A stretch of 64,000 nt of DNA, taken from assembly GCA_024234955.1 (NCBI GenBank), contig JACKNK010000002.1, forward strand, positions 124,001 through 188,000, written 5' to 3'. The translations under genes and the position numbers were made by a program. The stretch comes from Gammaproteobacteria bacterium. Its GTDB lineage: Bacteria > Pseudomonadota > Gammaproteobacteria > JACKNK01. The notes below the pieces were generated by a model that saw nothing but the letters and a program-made list of their open reading frames with translations, searched no databases and was not told the origin of the DNA. Below are positions 52,755 to 61,856 of this stretch, piece after piece (positions within the stretch are counted from its first letter, which is position 1; each line of letters starts with the position of its first letter).

Positions 52755-55249
52755 ACCTTCTCAGACTGGCGGCGCAACTCACCCGCCGCGATCTGCGTTC
52801 CGGCGAAGTCCGGGTCCTCGTTCTGGCCTTGGCGGTGGCGGTGGCGGCGGTGTCCGGGGTCGGTTTTCTCACCAGCCGCGTCGATGCCGCGATGCAGCGT
52901 CAGGCGGCGGAGTTGCTGGCGGCGGACGTGGCGATCGAATCGCCGAATGCCTTGCCGGCTGACTGGGATGGACAGGCGGAGCGCGATGACCTGCTGTCGG
53001 CGCGTCTGGTCAATTTCCCCAGTGTGGTCTTCCAAGACGGGCGGAGTCAGTTGGTGCAGGTGAAGGCGGTGACCGAGGCCTATCCGTTGCGGGGGGTGTT
53101 GCGCTACGCCAACGAGGTGGAAGGCCAGGAAAGGGTCGCAGACGCGGCCCCGGCGGCGGGTGAGGTCTGGGTGGAGCGGCGTCTGCTCGAGTCCGTCGGC
53201 CTGAAGGTGGGCGATAGCCTGCCTTTGGGGCGCAGTACGTTGACCATAACCCGGGTACTGCGTTACGAACCGGATCGGGGTGCTGACCTGTTTCAGATCG
53301 CGCCGCGTGTATTGATGGCCTGGGTCGATCTGGACGCAACGGGTCTGATCACGCCATTCAGCCGCGCCCGTTATCGATTCCTCGCTGCCGGAGCGCCGGG
53401 CGCGATCCAGTCGTTCCGCGCTCATGTCAGCGATCGTCTGCAAGCCGGACAGCGTCTGTTGGGGATCGAGGACGCACGCCCGGAATTCCGTTCCGCGCTG
53501 GAACGGGCGCAGCGGTTTCTCGGTCTGGCGGCCCTCGGCGCAGTGCTGCTGGCCGGTGCGGCAGTGGCGCTGGCGGCGCATCGATACCGTCAGCAGCAGA
53601 CCGACATGGCGGCGCTGATGCGTTGTTTCGGGACCGCCCAGAATCGGATCCTTTCCCTCTATCTGCTGCGCCTGCTCGGGATTGGCGGCATTTCTGTATT
53701 GATCGGTCTGTGCCTTGCCTGGCTGGCACAGGCTGGCCTGGGGCGGGTGTTGGCGGAATTGTTTGCCTCCGAACTGCCACCACCGTCGTGGCGCGGCGCG
53801 GGCATCGGCGTCTTGACGGCCATGGTGACCCTGGCGGGATTCGCGCTGCCTTCGGTGTGGCGCCTGCGCGCGGTTTCGCCGTTGCGGGTTCTACGGCGTG
53901 ACCTTGGCGCGCCGTCCGCATCGACCTGGGTGTTGCTGCTCAGCGCAGCGGTGGCATTGATTCTCCTGGTGCGTTGGCAGGCCGGGGACTGGCAACTGGC
54001 CGGTTATGCGCTGATGGGCCTGCTCGGTATGACCGTCGCGTTCAGCGTTGTTGCCTGGACGGTGCTGTCGCTGGGACGCGGATGGAGCGTGCGTGCCGGG
54101 TCCTTGCGACCGTGGGCGCTACGCTTCGGGCTTGGGGCTTTGCAACGTCGTCGCGGCCTGGCGGTGTTGCAGATCGGGGCCTTCGCGACCGGCATGGCGG
54201 TCATCCTGCTGCTGGCGGTGGTCCGGGTGGATTTGCTGGCGGCCTGGCAGGACACCGTGGCCAAGGATGCCCCGAACCAGTTCCTGATCAACGTGCAGCC
54301 CGATGAGGTGGCGCCGCTGCGCGCCTTGCTGATGCAGCGAGGCGTTGCCGAACCCCGGTTTTACCCGATGGTGCGCGCCCGCCTGACGCATCTGAACGGC
54401 ACGCCGATCGATGAGATCACGTTTGCGGATGAACGCGGCGAGCGGTTCGCGCATCGCGATCACAATCTTTCCCAGTCCGCGCAACTGCCGCGCGCAAATC
54501 GCCTGTTGGCGGGTTGGTGGTGGGGTGCGGATGCCACCGACAACGAGGTATCGCTGGAGCAGCGCTTTGCCCGAAGTCTTGGGCTGGGGCTGGGTGACAC
54601 CTTGCGTTTCGACATCGCCGGATCGCCGTTGGAGGCGCGTGTCATGAGTCTGAGGGAAGTGGACTGGGACTCGTTCCAGGTCAATTTCTTCGTGCTCATG
54701 AATCCCGCCGCTCTGGTCGATCAGCCTGCGACCTGGGTGACCAGTTTCCATCTCCCGGATGCCGATCACCGCACCATTCCGGAGCTCAACCGACGTTTTC
54801 CGACGGTCAACGCCATCGATGTCGGGGCGTTGATCGAGCAGGTGCGCACCTTGATCGACCGCGCCGCGCTGGCCGTCGAGGGTGTGTTCGGCTTCACGCT
54901 GATCGCCGCGCTGGTCGTGTTTCTGGCCGCGTTCCAGGCGGAACGGGCGGAACGTGCCCGAGAGGTCGCCTTGCTGCGCAGCTTCGGCGCAAGCCGATCC
55001 CAGGTGCGCCGTGCGGCGCTGGTCGAATTCGTCCTGATCGGAGGCCTGAGCGGCCTGCTCGCCAGCGTCGCCGCCTGGGGCGCCGGCTGGCTGCTCGCCG
55101 AGCGGGTGTTCAACCTGGATTACGCATTCCACCCCGGAACCTGGGTTCTGGCCCCCGCGCTCGGCGCCACGTTGCTTTCCATGACCGGCCTGCTCAACGT
55201 CCGCCGGGTACTCGCGGAGCCCCCGTTGCAGGGGCTCCAGAGGGACTGA
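52751..55249 (+). CDS. ybbP: YbbP-like FtsX-family ABC permease
   Basis: An 832-residue permease with two FtsX-type modules. The N-terminal helix (RVLVLALAVAVAAVSG) and periplasmic region precede a first set of three segments near 280-390, a middle group near 410-520, another periplasmic domain near 525-720, and a last set near 725-830 (AREVALLRSFGASRSQVRRA). Starts at GTG, overlapping ybbA as GTGA. The system of tesA-ybbA-ybbP is conserved; its substrate is not established. Confidence 0.93.
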   Translation: MNLLRLAAQLTRRDLRSGEVRVLVLALAVAVAAVSGVGFLTSRVDAAMQRQAAELLAADVAIESPNALPADWDGQAERDDLLSARLVNFPSVVFQDGRSQLVQVKAVTEAYPLRGVLRYANEVEGQERVADAAPAAGEVWVERRLLESVGLKVGDSLPLGRSTLTITRVLRYEPDRGADLFQIAPRVLMAWVDLDATGLITPFSRARYRFLAAGAPGAIQSFRAHVSDRLQAGQRLLGIEDARPEFRSALERAQRFLGLAALGAVLLAGAAVALAAHRYRQQQTDMAALMRCFGTAQNRILSLYLLRLLGIGGISVLIGLCLAWLAQAGLGRVLAELFASELPPPSWRGAGIGVLTAMVTLAGFALPSVWRLRAVSPLRVLRRDLGAPSASTWVLLLSAAVALILLVRWQAGDWQLAGYALMGLLGMTVAFSVVAWTVLSLGRGWSVRAGSLRPWALRFGLGALQRRRGLAVLQIGAFATGMAVILLLAVVRVDLLAAWQDTVAKDAPNQFLINVQPDEVAPLRALLMQRGVAEPRFYPMVRARLTHLNGTPIDEITFADERGERFAHRDHNLSQSAQLPRANRLLAGWWWGADATDNEVSLEQRFARSLGLGLGDTLRFDIAGSPLEARVMSLREVDWDSFQVNFFVLMNPAALVDQPATWVTSFHLPDADHRTIPELNRRFPTVNAIDVGALIEQVRTLIDRAALAVEGVFGFTLIAALVVFLAAFQAERAERAREVALLRSFGASRSQVRRAALVEFVLIGGLSGLLASVAAWGAGWLLAERVFNLDYAFHPGTWVLAPALGATLLSMTGLLNVRRVLAEPPLQGLQRD

Positions 55250-55252
55250 CGA

Positions 55253-56710
55253 TCAGAACCCGGCAGGCGCCAGCTTGTGCCAGTCGGTGACCTGCTGGTA
55301 GCGGTGCGCAACGTTGAGCAGGCGGGCTTCGTCGAAGTAGTTGCCGATCAGTTGCAGACCGACCGGCAGGCCGTCTGCGAACCCGGCGGGGATGGTCATG
55401 CCGGGGACGCCCGCGAGGTTAACGGCGATGGTGTCGATGTCGGACAGGTACATGCTGACCGGATCGTCGGACTTTTCGCCAAGTTTGAACGCGGTCCCGG
55501 GCGTGGTCGGTGCCATGATCACGTCCACCTGCTCGAAGGCGCGCTTGAAATCGTCCGCGATCAGGCGGCGCAACTGCTGGGCCTTCAGGTAATACGCGTC
55601 GTAATAACCGGCCGACAGGGCATAGGTGCCGATCATGATGCGGCGCTTCACTTCCGCGCCGAAACCTTCACCGCGCGAGCGTTCGTAGAGGTCGGTGAGA
55701 TCCCTGGGATCGGCGGCGCGATGTCCGAACCGGACACCATCCATGCGCGACAGGTTGGAGGAGCATTCCGCCGGGGCGACCACGTAATAGACCGGGACCG
55801 AGAGACCGCTGTTCGGGAGGCTGATCTCGACCAGTTCCGCGCCCATCGATTCGTAGACTTTCAGTGCGTCGCGCAGGGTGCGCTCGACGCCGGCATCGAG
55901 GCCTTCGGCGAAGTATTCCTTGGGCAGGCCGATCTTCAGGCCTTTGATGTCCTCGTTGATGCCGGCCAGATAGTCGGGGACTTCCCGATCCACACTGGTT
56001 GAATCGCGGCGGTCGAAGCCGGCCATGCCGCCAAGCAACAGGCCGCAGTCTTCGGCGGTCTGGGCGAATACGCCGCCCTGATCGAGGCTGGAGGCAAACG
56101 CGATCATGCCGTATCGCGATACCCGCCCGTAGGTCGGTTTGATGCCGCTGATGCCACACAGGGCGGCCGGTTGGCGGATCGAGCCGCCGGTGTCTGTGCC
56201 GGTCGCGGCGGGGGCGAGACGGGCGGCGACGGCGGCGGCGGAACCGCCCGAGCTGCCGCCGGGGACGCGCTCGGTGTCCCAGGGGTTGCGGACCGGGCCG
56301 TAGAAGCTGGTCTCGTTGGACGAGCCCATCGCGAACTCGTCCATGTTGGTCTTGCCCAGCGTGACGACGCCGGCAGCATCGAGTTTTTCGACCACGGTGG
56401 CGTCATAGGGCGCAACGAACTTGTCGAGCATCTTCGAGCCGCAGGAGGTGCGTACCCCGTTGGTGCAGAAGATGTCCTTGTGCGCGATCGGCACGCCCAG
56501 CAGCGGGCCGGTCTCGCCGGCGGCGATGCGTGCGTCGGCGGCGCGCGCCTGTTCCAGGGCGCGTTCCGGGGTCACGGTGATGAAGCTGTTGAGCGTGCCG
56601 TCGTGGGCGGCGATGCGGTCGAGGAAATGTCGGGTCAGTTCCTCGCTGCGGTATTCACGGGCGCGCAGGCCGGCGGCGAGTTCGGCGAGGGTCTTTTCAT
56701 GTAATGACAT
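55253..56710 (-). CDS. gatA: Glutamyl/aspartyl-tRNA amidotransferase subunit A
   Basis: Amidase subunit of GatCAB, which converts misacylated Glu-tRNA-Gln or Asp-tRNA-Asn. The 485-residue protein starts at the ATG at 56710. The amidase signature is complete, with the catalytic Lys in PIAHKDIFCTNG near 75, the cis-Ser and nucleophile Ser in GTDTGGSIRQPAAL near 174 preceded by GGSSGGSAAAVAA near 151. gatC lies upstream; gatB, expected downstream, is absent and the convergent ybbP gene lies there instead. Confidence 0.95.
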   Translation of the reverse strand: MSLHEKTLAELAAGLRAREYRSEELTRHFLDRIAAHDGTLNSFITVTPERALEQARAADARIAAGETGPLLGVPIAHKDIFCTNGVRTSCGSKMLDKFVAPYDATVVEKLDAAGVVTLGKTNMDEFAMGSSNETSFYGPVRNPWDTERVPGGSSGGSAAAVAARLAPAATGTDTGGSIRQPAALCGISGIKPTYGRVSRYGMIAFASSLDQGGVFAQTAEDCGLLLGGMAGFDRRDSTSVDREVPDYLAGINEDIKGLKIGLPKEYFAEGLDAGVERTLRDALKVYESMGAELVEISLPNSGLSVPVYYVVAPAECSSNLSRMDGVRFGHRAADPRDLTDLYERSRGEGFGAEVKRRIMIGTYALSAGYYDAYYLKAQQLRRLIADDFKRAFEQVDVIMAPTTPGTAFKLGEKSDDPVSMYLSDIDTIAVNLAGVPGMTIPAGFADGLPVGLQLIGNYFDEARLLNVAHRYQQVTDWHKLAPAGF

Positions 56711-56741
56711 GGGTGGTGTTCCGGGAAAGAAGCAATTCCAT

Positions 56742-56811
56742 GTAGGAGCGGCTTCAGCCACGAACGGCGATGGGGCTGATCCGCTCGCCGATCGCGGCTG
56801 AAGCCGCTCCT
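56742..56811. repeat. REP-like inverted repeat between gatC and gatA
   Basis: AGGAGCGGCTTCAGCC (56745-56760) pairs with GGCTGAAGCCGCTCCT (56796-56811) around a 35-base spacer. It is the same element family as at 48976-49046, slightly diverged beyond the core. It lies inside the 111-bp gap between gatC and gatA and could lower the gatA level relative to gatC. Confidence 0.9.
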
Positions 56812-56821
56812 GCGAATAGGG

Positions 56822-57109
56822 TTATTCGATGACCTTGGGGACCAGATAGAGGCCCGCTTCGGTCTGCGGCGCGATGGTCTGGAAGTGATCGCGCTGGTCG
56901 GTTTCGCTGACCACATCCGGGCGCAGGCGCTGCACTGCGTCGAGCGGGTGCGCCATCGGCGGCACGTCGCGGGTATCGACCGCGTTCATCTGCTCGACCA
57001 GATCGAGGATTTCGGAAAGTTGCGCGGCATAACCGGGCACATCCGCCTCTTCGATGCGCAGGCGGGCGAGGTGAGCGATTTTGTTGACGTCGTTGGCGTC
57101 CAGAGACAT
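56822..57109 (-). CDS. gatC: Glutamyl/aspartyl-tRNA amidotransferase subunit C
   Basis: Small (95 residues) stabilising subunit of GatCAB. The N-terminal VNKIAHLARLRIEE and the internal LSEILDLVEQMNAVDT and VPPMAHPLD stretches are characteristic. It is divergent from mreB and followed by gatA after 111 bp containing a REP-like repeat. Confidence 0.94.
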   Translation of the reverse strand: MSLDANDVNKIAHLARLRIEEADVPGYAAQLSEILDLVEQMNAVDTRDVPPMAHPLDAVQRLRPDVVSETDQRDHFQTIAPQTEAGLYLVPKVIE

Positions 57110-57167
57110 GCGTCAGGCCTTTGTTTGCAAGCCGGTGAAGGCGTTGCAAGTTACCACAGTTGCTACC

Positions 57168-57196
57168 TTGCCCAAAGCAGACCCCATTGCTAGAGT
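57168..57196 (+). promoter_or_regulatory. Candidate promoter for mreB
   Basis: TTGCCC at 57168-57173 and TAGAGT at 57191-57196 are 17 bp apart, about 100 bp upstream of the mreB ATG. It fits a moderate sigma-70 promoter in the 187-bp gap between divergent gatC and mreB. Confidence 0.45.
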
Positions 57197-57296
57197 ACCG
57201 ACGATTTCCCGCCTCAGCGGCCTTCTCAGACGGCCTTCGCGTGCCGTCTCCCGTGCCACATCATCTCTGGCCCACCTGACCACAGCGATAACATTG

Positions 57297-58340
57297 ATGT
57301 TCAAATCCCTTCGCGGTCTGTTTTCCAACGATCTGTCCATCGACCTGGGTACCGCCAATACCCTCATTTTCGTGCGCGGCAAGGGCATCGTCCTTGATGA
57401 GCCGTCGGTGGTGGCCATCCGCCACGATGGTTCGCGTGGCCAGAAGACCATCGCGGCGGTCGGCAACGAGGCGAAGATGATGCTCGGTCGTACCCCGGGC
57501 AATATCAGTACCATCCGTCCGCTGAAGGACGGCGTCATCGCCGACTTCACGGTCACCGAAAAGATGCTTCAGCATTTCATCCACAAGGTGCATGAAAACC
57601 GCTTCCTGCGGCCCAGCCCGCGTGTGCTGGTCTGCGTGCCCTGCGGCTCCACCCAGGTCGAACGTCGCGCGATTCGTGAATCCGCCGCGGGCGCCGGCGC
57701 CCGCGATGTGTTCCTGATCGAAGAGCCGATGGCCGCCGCGATCGGCGCCGGAATGCCGGTCGATGAGGCGCGTGGCTCCATGGTTCTGGACATCGGTGGC
57801 GGCACCTCCGAAGTCGCGGTCATCTCACTGAATGGCGTGGTCTACTCGGAGTCGGTGCGTATCGGCGGCGACCGCTTCGACGAGTCCATCGTCAGCTACG
57901 TGCGCCGCAATTACGGCACCCTGATCGGCGAAGCCACCGCCGAGCACATCAAGAAAGTCATCGGTTCGGCTTATCCGGGCAATGAAGTCCTGGAAGTCGA
58001 GGTCAAGGGCCGCAATCTCGCCGAGGGCGTTCCGCGCAGCTTCACGTTGTCCAGCAACGAAATCCTCGAGGCCCTACAGGAACCGCTGGCGGGCATCGTC
58101 GATGCGGTCAAGCGTGCCCTGGAACAGACCCCGCCGGAACTGGGTGCGGACGTGGCCGAACGCGGCATCGTGCTGACCGGTGGGGGTGCACTGCTGCGCG
58201 ATCTGGACAAGCTGATCATGGAAGAGACCGGTCTGCCGGTAATCATCGCCGACGATCCGCTGACCTGTGTCGCACGCGGTGGCGGTCGGGCCCTGGAGAT
58301 GCTGGATCAGCATGGTGGCGCGGTATTTACCTCGGAATAA
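57297..58340 (+). CDS. mreB: Rod shape-determining actin homolog MreB
   Basis: Actin-like filament protein that directs lateral wall synthesis. The 347-residue protein begins FKSLRGLFSNDLSIDLGTAN with the phosphate-1 site, has phosphate-2 MVLDIGGGTSEVAVI near 163, and adenosine motif ERGIVLTGGGALLRDL near 286. The ATG at 57297 matches family length; earlier codons in the frame lie in the promoter region. Confidence 0.98.
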   Translation: MFKSLRGLFSNDLSIDLGTANTLIFVRGKGIVLDEPSVVAIRHDGSRGQKTIAAVGNEAKMMLGRTPGNISTIRPLKDGVIADFTVTEKMLQHFIHKVHENRFLRPSPRVLVCVPCGSTQVERRAIRESAAGAGARDVFLIEEPMAAAIGAGMPVDEARGSMVLDIGGGTSEVAVISLNGVVYSESVRIGGDRFDESIVSYVRRNYGTLIGEATAEHIKKVIGSAYPGNEVLEVEVKGRNLAEGVPRSFTLSSNEILEALQEPLAGIVDAVKRALEQTPPELGADVAERGIVLTGGGALLRDLDKLIMEETGLPVIIADDPLTCVARGGGRALEMLDQHGGAVFTSE

Positions 58341-58446
58341 GACGACCCACGACATACCCTCGTCCCAGGCCCGGGGTGTCATTCCGGTTGTGGCCTGGAA
58401 TTCAGCGCCTGTTCGGATCAAGGCCGCGCGAGTGATCGAATAATCG

Positions 58447-59442
58447 ATGAGCGGCGACACCAATTCCCTCTTTTATCGCGGCCCGTCGGCACTGGTCCGC
58501 CTGGTGCTGCTCGGGCTGTTGTCCGTGGTGTTGATGACGGCAGACCATCGTCTGAATTACCTCGGTTCCGTGCGTTCGGCGCTGTCTTTGCTGCTTTATC
58601 CCTTGCAGGTTGTTGCGGCCTTTCCGCCTACGGCCTGGGATTGGTTCAACGAAAATATGGCGAGTCGCGAGCGTCTGCTGGAACAGAACCAGACGCTGCG
58701 CAGCTCACATTTGCAGCTTGAAGTGCGGATGCAGCGATACGCCGCGCTGGAGGCGGAAAATCAGCGCTTGCGGGAGATGCTGGGTTCCACCACGCATGTT
58801 CGCGGTCGCATGCTGGTTGCGGAGCTGGTGTCCGTGGACCTGGATCCGTATCGCCATGAGGTGCTGATCAACAAGGGTCTGGGCGACGACCTGTTCGAAG
58901 GTCAGCCGGTGCTCGATGCACGGGGCGTCATGGGGCAGGTGGTGCATGTCGGTCCGCTGACTTCAACGGTGTTGATGATCACCGATCCGAGTCATGCCCT
59001 GCCGGTGCAGGTGAACCGGACCGGTGAACGCACGGTTGCCGTCGGTACCGGCGACCTGCGGCTGCTCAGGCTGCCCTATCTGCCGAACAACGCGGATATA
59101 CGTGAAGGGGATTTGTTGGTCACCTCGGGATTGGGCGATCGTTTTCCGGCCGGTTATCCGGTCGGCGTGATCAGTCATATCAGCCATGATCTGGGAGAGC
59201 CGTTTGCCCGGGTCGATGCGCAACCCACCGCGTTTCTGGGTCGGGTACGGGAGGCGCTGCTGGTGTGGCCACCCGAGTCCAGCAAGCGGTTGCCGCCAGT
59301 TGCCCCTCCGATGGAGGACGCAGAGTCTGGGGACTTGCCGATCGCCGCAGCGGAGACAACACCCATTGCACCGGTTGCCGAACCTTCGACCCATCGTGGC
59401 ATCGAAGTCCCGTCCCAGGAAATCGATGAGGAAGGTCGTTGA
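58447..59442 (+). CDS. mreC: Rod shape-determining protein MreC
   Basis: Bitopic membrane protein of the elongasome, 331 residues. A membrane segment near residues 15-35 is followed by a coiled coil near 70-105 and the beta-rich periplasmic core (INKGLGDDLFEGQPVLDARGVMGQV near 140). The C-terminal 55 residues are a Pro/Glu/Ala-rich extension beyond the usual core. It overlaps mreD. Confidence 0.95.
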   Translation: MSGDTNSLFYRGPSALVRLVLLGLLSVVLMTADHRLNYLGSVRSALSLLLYPLQVVAAFPPTAWDWFNENMASRERLLEQNQTLRSSHLQLEVRMQRYAALEAENQRLREMLGSTTHVRGRMLVAELVSVDLDPYRHEVLINKGLGDDLFEGQPVLDARGVMGQVVHVGPLTSTVLMITDPSHALPVQVNRTGERTVAVGTGDLRLLRLPYLPNNADIREGDLLVTSGLGDRFPAGYPVGVISHISHDLGEPFARVDAQPTAFLGRVREALLVWPPESSKRLPPVAPPMEDAESGDLPIAAAETTPIAPVAEPSTHRGIEVPSQEIDEEGR

Positions 59443-59930
59443 TGGCGGCTGATCGTCGCAATAGTCGTTGGCTGGTCTGGTTCACCTTCGCGGTGGCCTT
59501 GGTCCTCTCGATCATGCCTTTGCCGGCGAGTGTGGCTGTCTGGCGCCCGGATTGGCCGGCCATCGTGTTGATCTACTGGGTGATGATGCAGCCACGCAGT
59601 TATGGGGTCGGTATCGGTTGGTTGTTCGGTCTGCTCGAAGACGTGGCGCGCGGTGCCTTGCTGGGGCAATACGCGTTTGGATACGCGCTGGTTGCGTTTC
59701 TCACACTGAGCTTTTATCGGCGTATCCGCGTATTCCCGGTCTGGCAGCAGGCCTTCGTGGTCATGACCATGCTGGTGTTGCATCTGTCCCTGTCGCTCTG
59801 GGTACGGGGTGTGTCCGGCGAGGATGTCGGGGGTTGGGAATATTGGGCGCCGGCGGTATCGAGCCTGCTGATCTGGCCATTCGCGTATCTGCTGTTGCGG
59901 CGTCTGGCTGTCATCTACAAGGTCAATTGA
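59442..59930 (+). CDS. mreD: Rod shape-determining protein MreD
   Basis: Small integral membrane protein of the elongasome, 162 residues and about five membrane segments. RPDWPAIVLIYWVM near residue 35 and GLLEDVARGALLGQYAF near 65 are typical of MreD. The ATG at 59442 shares its first base with the mreC stop (TGATG), indicating coupling. Confidence 0.94.
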   Translation: MAADRRNSRWLVWFTFAVALVLSIMPLPASVAVWRPDWPAIVLIYWVMMQPRSYGVGIGWLFGLLEDVARGALLGQYAFGYALVAFLTLSFYRRIRVFPVWQQAFVVMTMLVLHLSLSLWVRGVSGEDVGGWEYWAPAVSSLLIWPFAYLLLRRLAVIYKVN

Positions 59931-59942
59931 CGTAAACGCCTG

Positions 59943-61805
59943 ATGGAACGCGTCGCGCTCAATGATCACCTGCGCGAGATCCGTCTGTTTCGAGGGCGGG
60001 TTATTGCCTCGATTGTCTTTTTTATCTTGCTGATCCTTGCACTGATCGCGCGGCTCTATTGGTTGCAGGTTTTGCAGCACGCGCATTTCCGGACCCTTTC
60101 GGAAGACAACCGGGTGAAGATCTTCCCGATTCCGCCGACGCGGGGTCTGATCTACGACCGCAATGGCACGGTGCTGGCCGGCAACCTGCCTTCGTATGCC
60201 TTGGAAATCACCCGGGAGCAGGTTGACGATCTTGATGCCACGCTCGCGGGCTTGGCGGAGATCGTTGATGTTTCCCCCGCCGATCTGCGTCGCTTTCAGC
60301 GTCTGCGTTGGCGCAAGCGGGCGTTCGAGGGGATTCCGTTGCGCCTGCGTCTGAGCGCGGAGGAGGTCGCGCGTCTGGCGGTGAACCGGTATCGCTTTCC
60401 GGGGGTGGACATCACCGCCGGTCTGACCCGGCATTACCCTCAAGGTGGGCCGCTCGGACATGTGGTGGGGTATGTCGGGCGCATCAACGAGCGCGAACTC
60501 GAACGCATCGACGAGGCCAATTACGCGGGCACCAACCATATCGGCAAGACCGGCGTCGAGTTGACCTATGAGGATGTGCTGCACGGCACGGTCGGTTATC
60601 GCCGCGCCGAGGTGAATGCGGTCGGACGCCTGGTCCGCGAGCTGGATGTGACCCCGCCCGATCCCGGTCGCAATCTGTATCTGACCATCGACCATCGCCT
60701 GCAACATGCCGCCGAGGAGTCGCTCGCCGGGCGGGCGGGGGCGGTGGTCGCCATCGATCCGAACAACGGCGAGGTGCTGGCGATGGTCAGCAACCCGGGG
60801 TTCGATCCGAATCTGTTCGTCAACGGGATCAGCAGCAAGGCCTACTCCGCCTTGCGCGACGACCCGGATCGCCCGTTGTTCAACCGCGTGCTGCGCGGAC
60901 AATATCCTCCCGGATCGACGGTCAAGCCGTTTTACGCGCTCGCCGGACTGGAAACCGGGACGGTCGATGCCAAACATCGTGTCTTCTGCCCCGGCTATTA
61001 CTCCTTGCCGAACGATGAGGATCATAAATACCGCGACTGGAAGAAGACCGGTCACGGTTGGACCGATGTGAACAAATCCGTGGTTCAGTCCTGCGATGTG
61101 TATTACTACGAGCTTGCCGTCAAACTCGGCATCGATCGGATGCACGATTTCATGGACCATTTCGGTTTCGGTCGCGTTACCGGGGTCGATATATCCGGTG
61201 AACTCGGCGGCCTTATGCCGTCGCGGGAATGGAAACGCCGTGCCCGGGGACAGGCCTGGTTTCCGGGTGAGACGGTCATCACCGGGATCGGCCAGGGGTT
61301 TACCCTGGTCACCCCCTTGCAACTGTCTGCCGCCACCGCCGTCCTCGCCAATCGGGGTGTCGGTTATCGCCCGCATGTGGTGAGCGCGGAAGAGAATCCG
61401 ATTACCGGCGAGATTGCGATCATCGACCCGGAGGCCTTGCCGCCGGTACCGCGACGAAAGGAAGCCAATTGGGATGCCGCCCTCACCGCGATGTTCGATG
61501 TGGTGAATTCGCCGTCCGGCACGGCACGTCGCATCGGTATCGATGCACCGGTGCATATTGCTGGCAAGACCGGTACGGCACAGGTGTTCACGGTCGGGCA
61601 GGAGGAGGAATACAAGGAGAACGAGGTACATGAGAAACTGCGCGATCATGCCTTGTTCATGTCCTACGCCCCCTATGAAGATCCTCAGATTGCCGTGGCC
61701 GTCGTTGTCGAGCACGGCGGTCATGGCGGTTCAGCGGCTGCGCCGGTGGCCCGGGCGGTCTACGACGCATTTTTCGCCTCGCAGGGTGTGAGCGATGGGA
61801 ATTGA
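59943..61805 (+). CDS. mrdA: Penicillin-binding protein 2 (elongasome transpeptidase)
   Basis: Class B PBP for side-wall peptidoglycan cross-linking, 620 residues. One membrane anchor near residues 20-42, a pedestal domain, then the transpeptidase with SxxK in YPPGSTVKPFYALA near 325, SxN in QSCDVYY near 382 and the KTG triad in HIAGKTGTAQVF near 541. It is followed by rodA, its polymerase partner. Confidence 0.97.
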   Translation: MERVALNDHLREIRLFRGRVIASIVFFILLILALIARLYWLQVLQHAHFRTLSEDNRVKIFPIPPTRGLIYDRNGTVLAGNLPSYALEITREQVDDLDATLAGLAEIVDVSPADLRRFQRLRWRKRAFEGIPLRLRLSAEEVARLAVNRYRFPGVDITAGLTRHYPQGGPLGHVVGYVGRINERELERIDEANYAGTNHIGKTGVELTYEDVLHGTVGYRRAEVNAVGRLVRELDVTPPDPGRNLYLTIDHRLQHAAEESLAGRAGAVVAIDPNNGEVLAMVSNPGFDPNLFVNGISSKAYSALRDDPDRPLFNRVLRGQYPPGSTVKPFYALAGLETGTVDAKHRVFCPGYYSLPNDEDHKYRDWKKTGHGWTDVNKSVVQSCDVYYYELAVKLGIDRMHDFMDHFGFGRVTGVDISGELGGLMPSREWKRRARGQAWFPGETVITGIGQGFTLVTPLQLSAATAVLANRGVGYRPHVVSAEENPITGEIAIIDPEALPPVPRRKEANWDAALTAMFDVVNSPSGTARRIGIDAPVHIAGKTGTAQVFTVGQEEEYKENEVHEKLRDHALFMSYAPYEDPQIAVAVVVEHGGHGGSAAAPVARAVYDAFFASQGVSDGN

Positions 61806-61856
61806 CCGGATCAGCGTAGACCTTCGGCAACGCAGATCGATGAGCGGGAGCGCACG

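Noticed and set aside
59175..61724. 849-codon open frame on the minus strand
   Set aside because: It lies antisense across mreC, mreD and mrdA, all with intact family motifs, and its translation is low-complexity Arg/His/Gln-rich text typical of antisense frames in GC-rich DNA.
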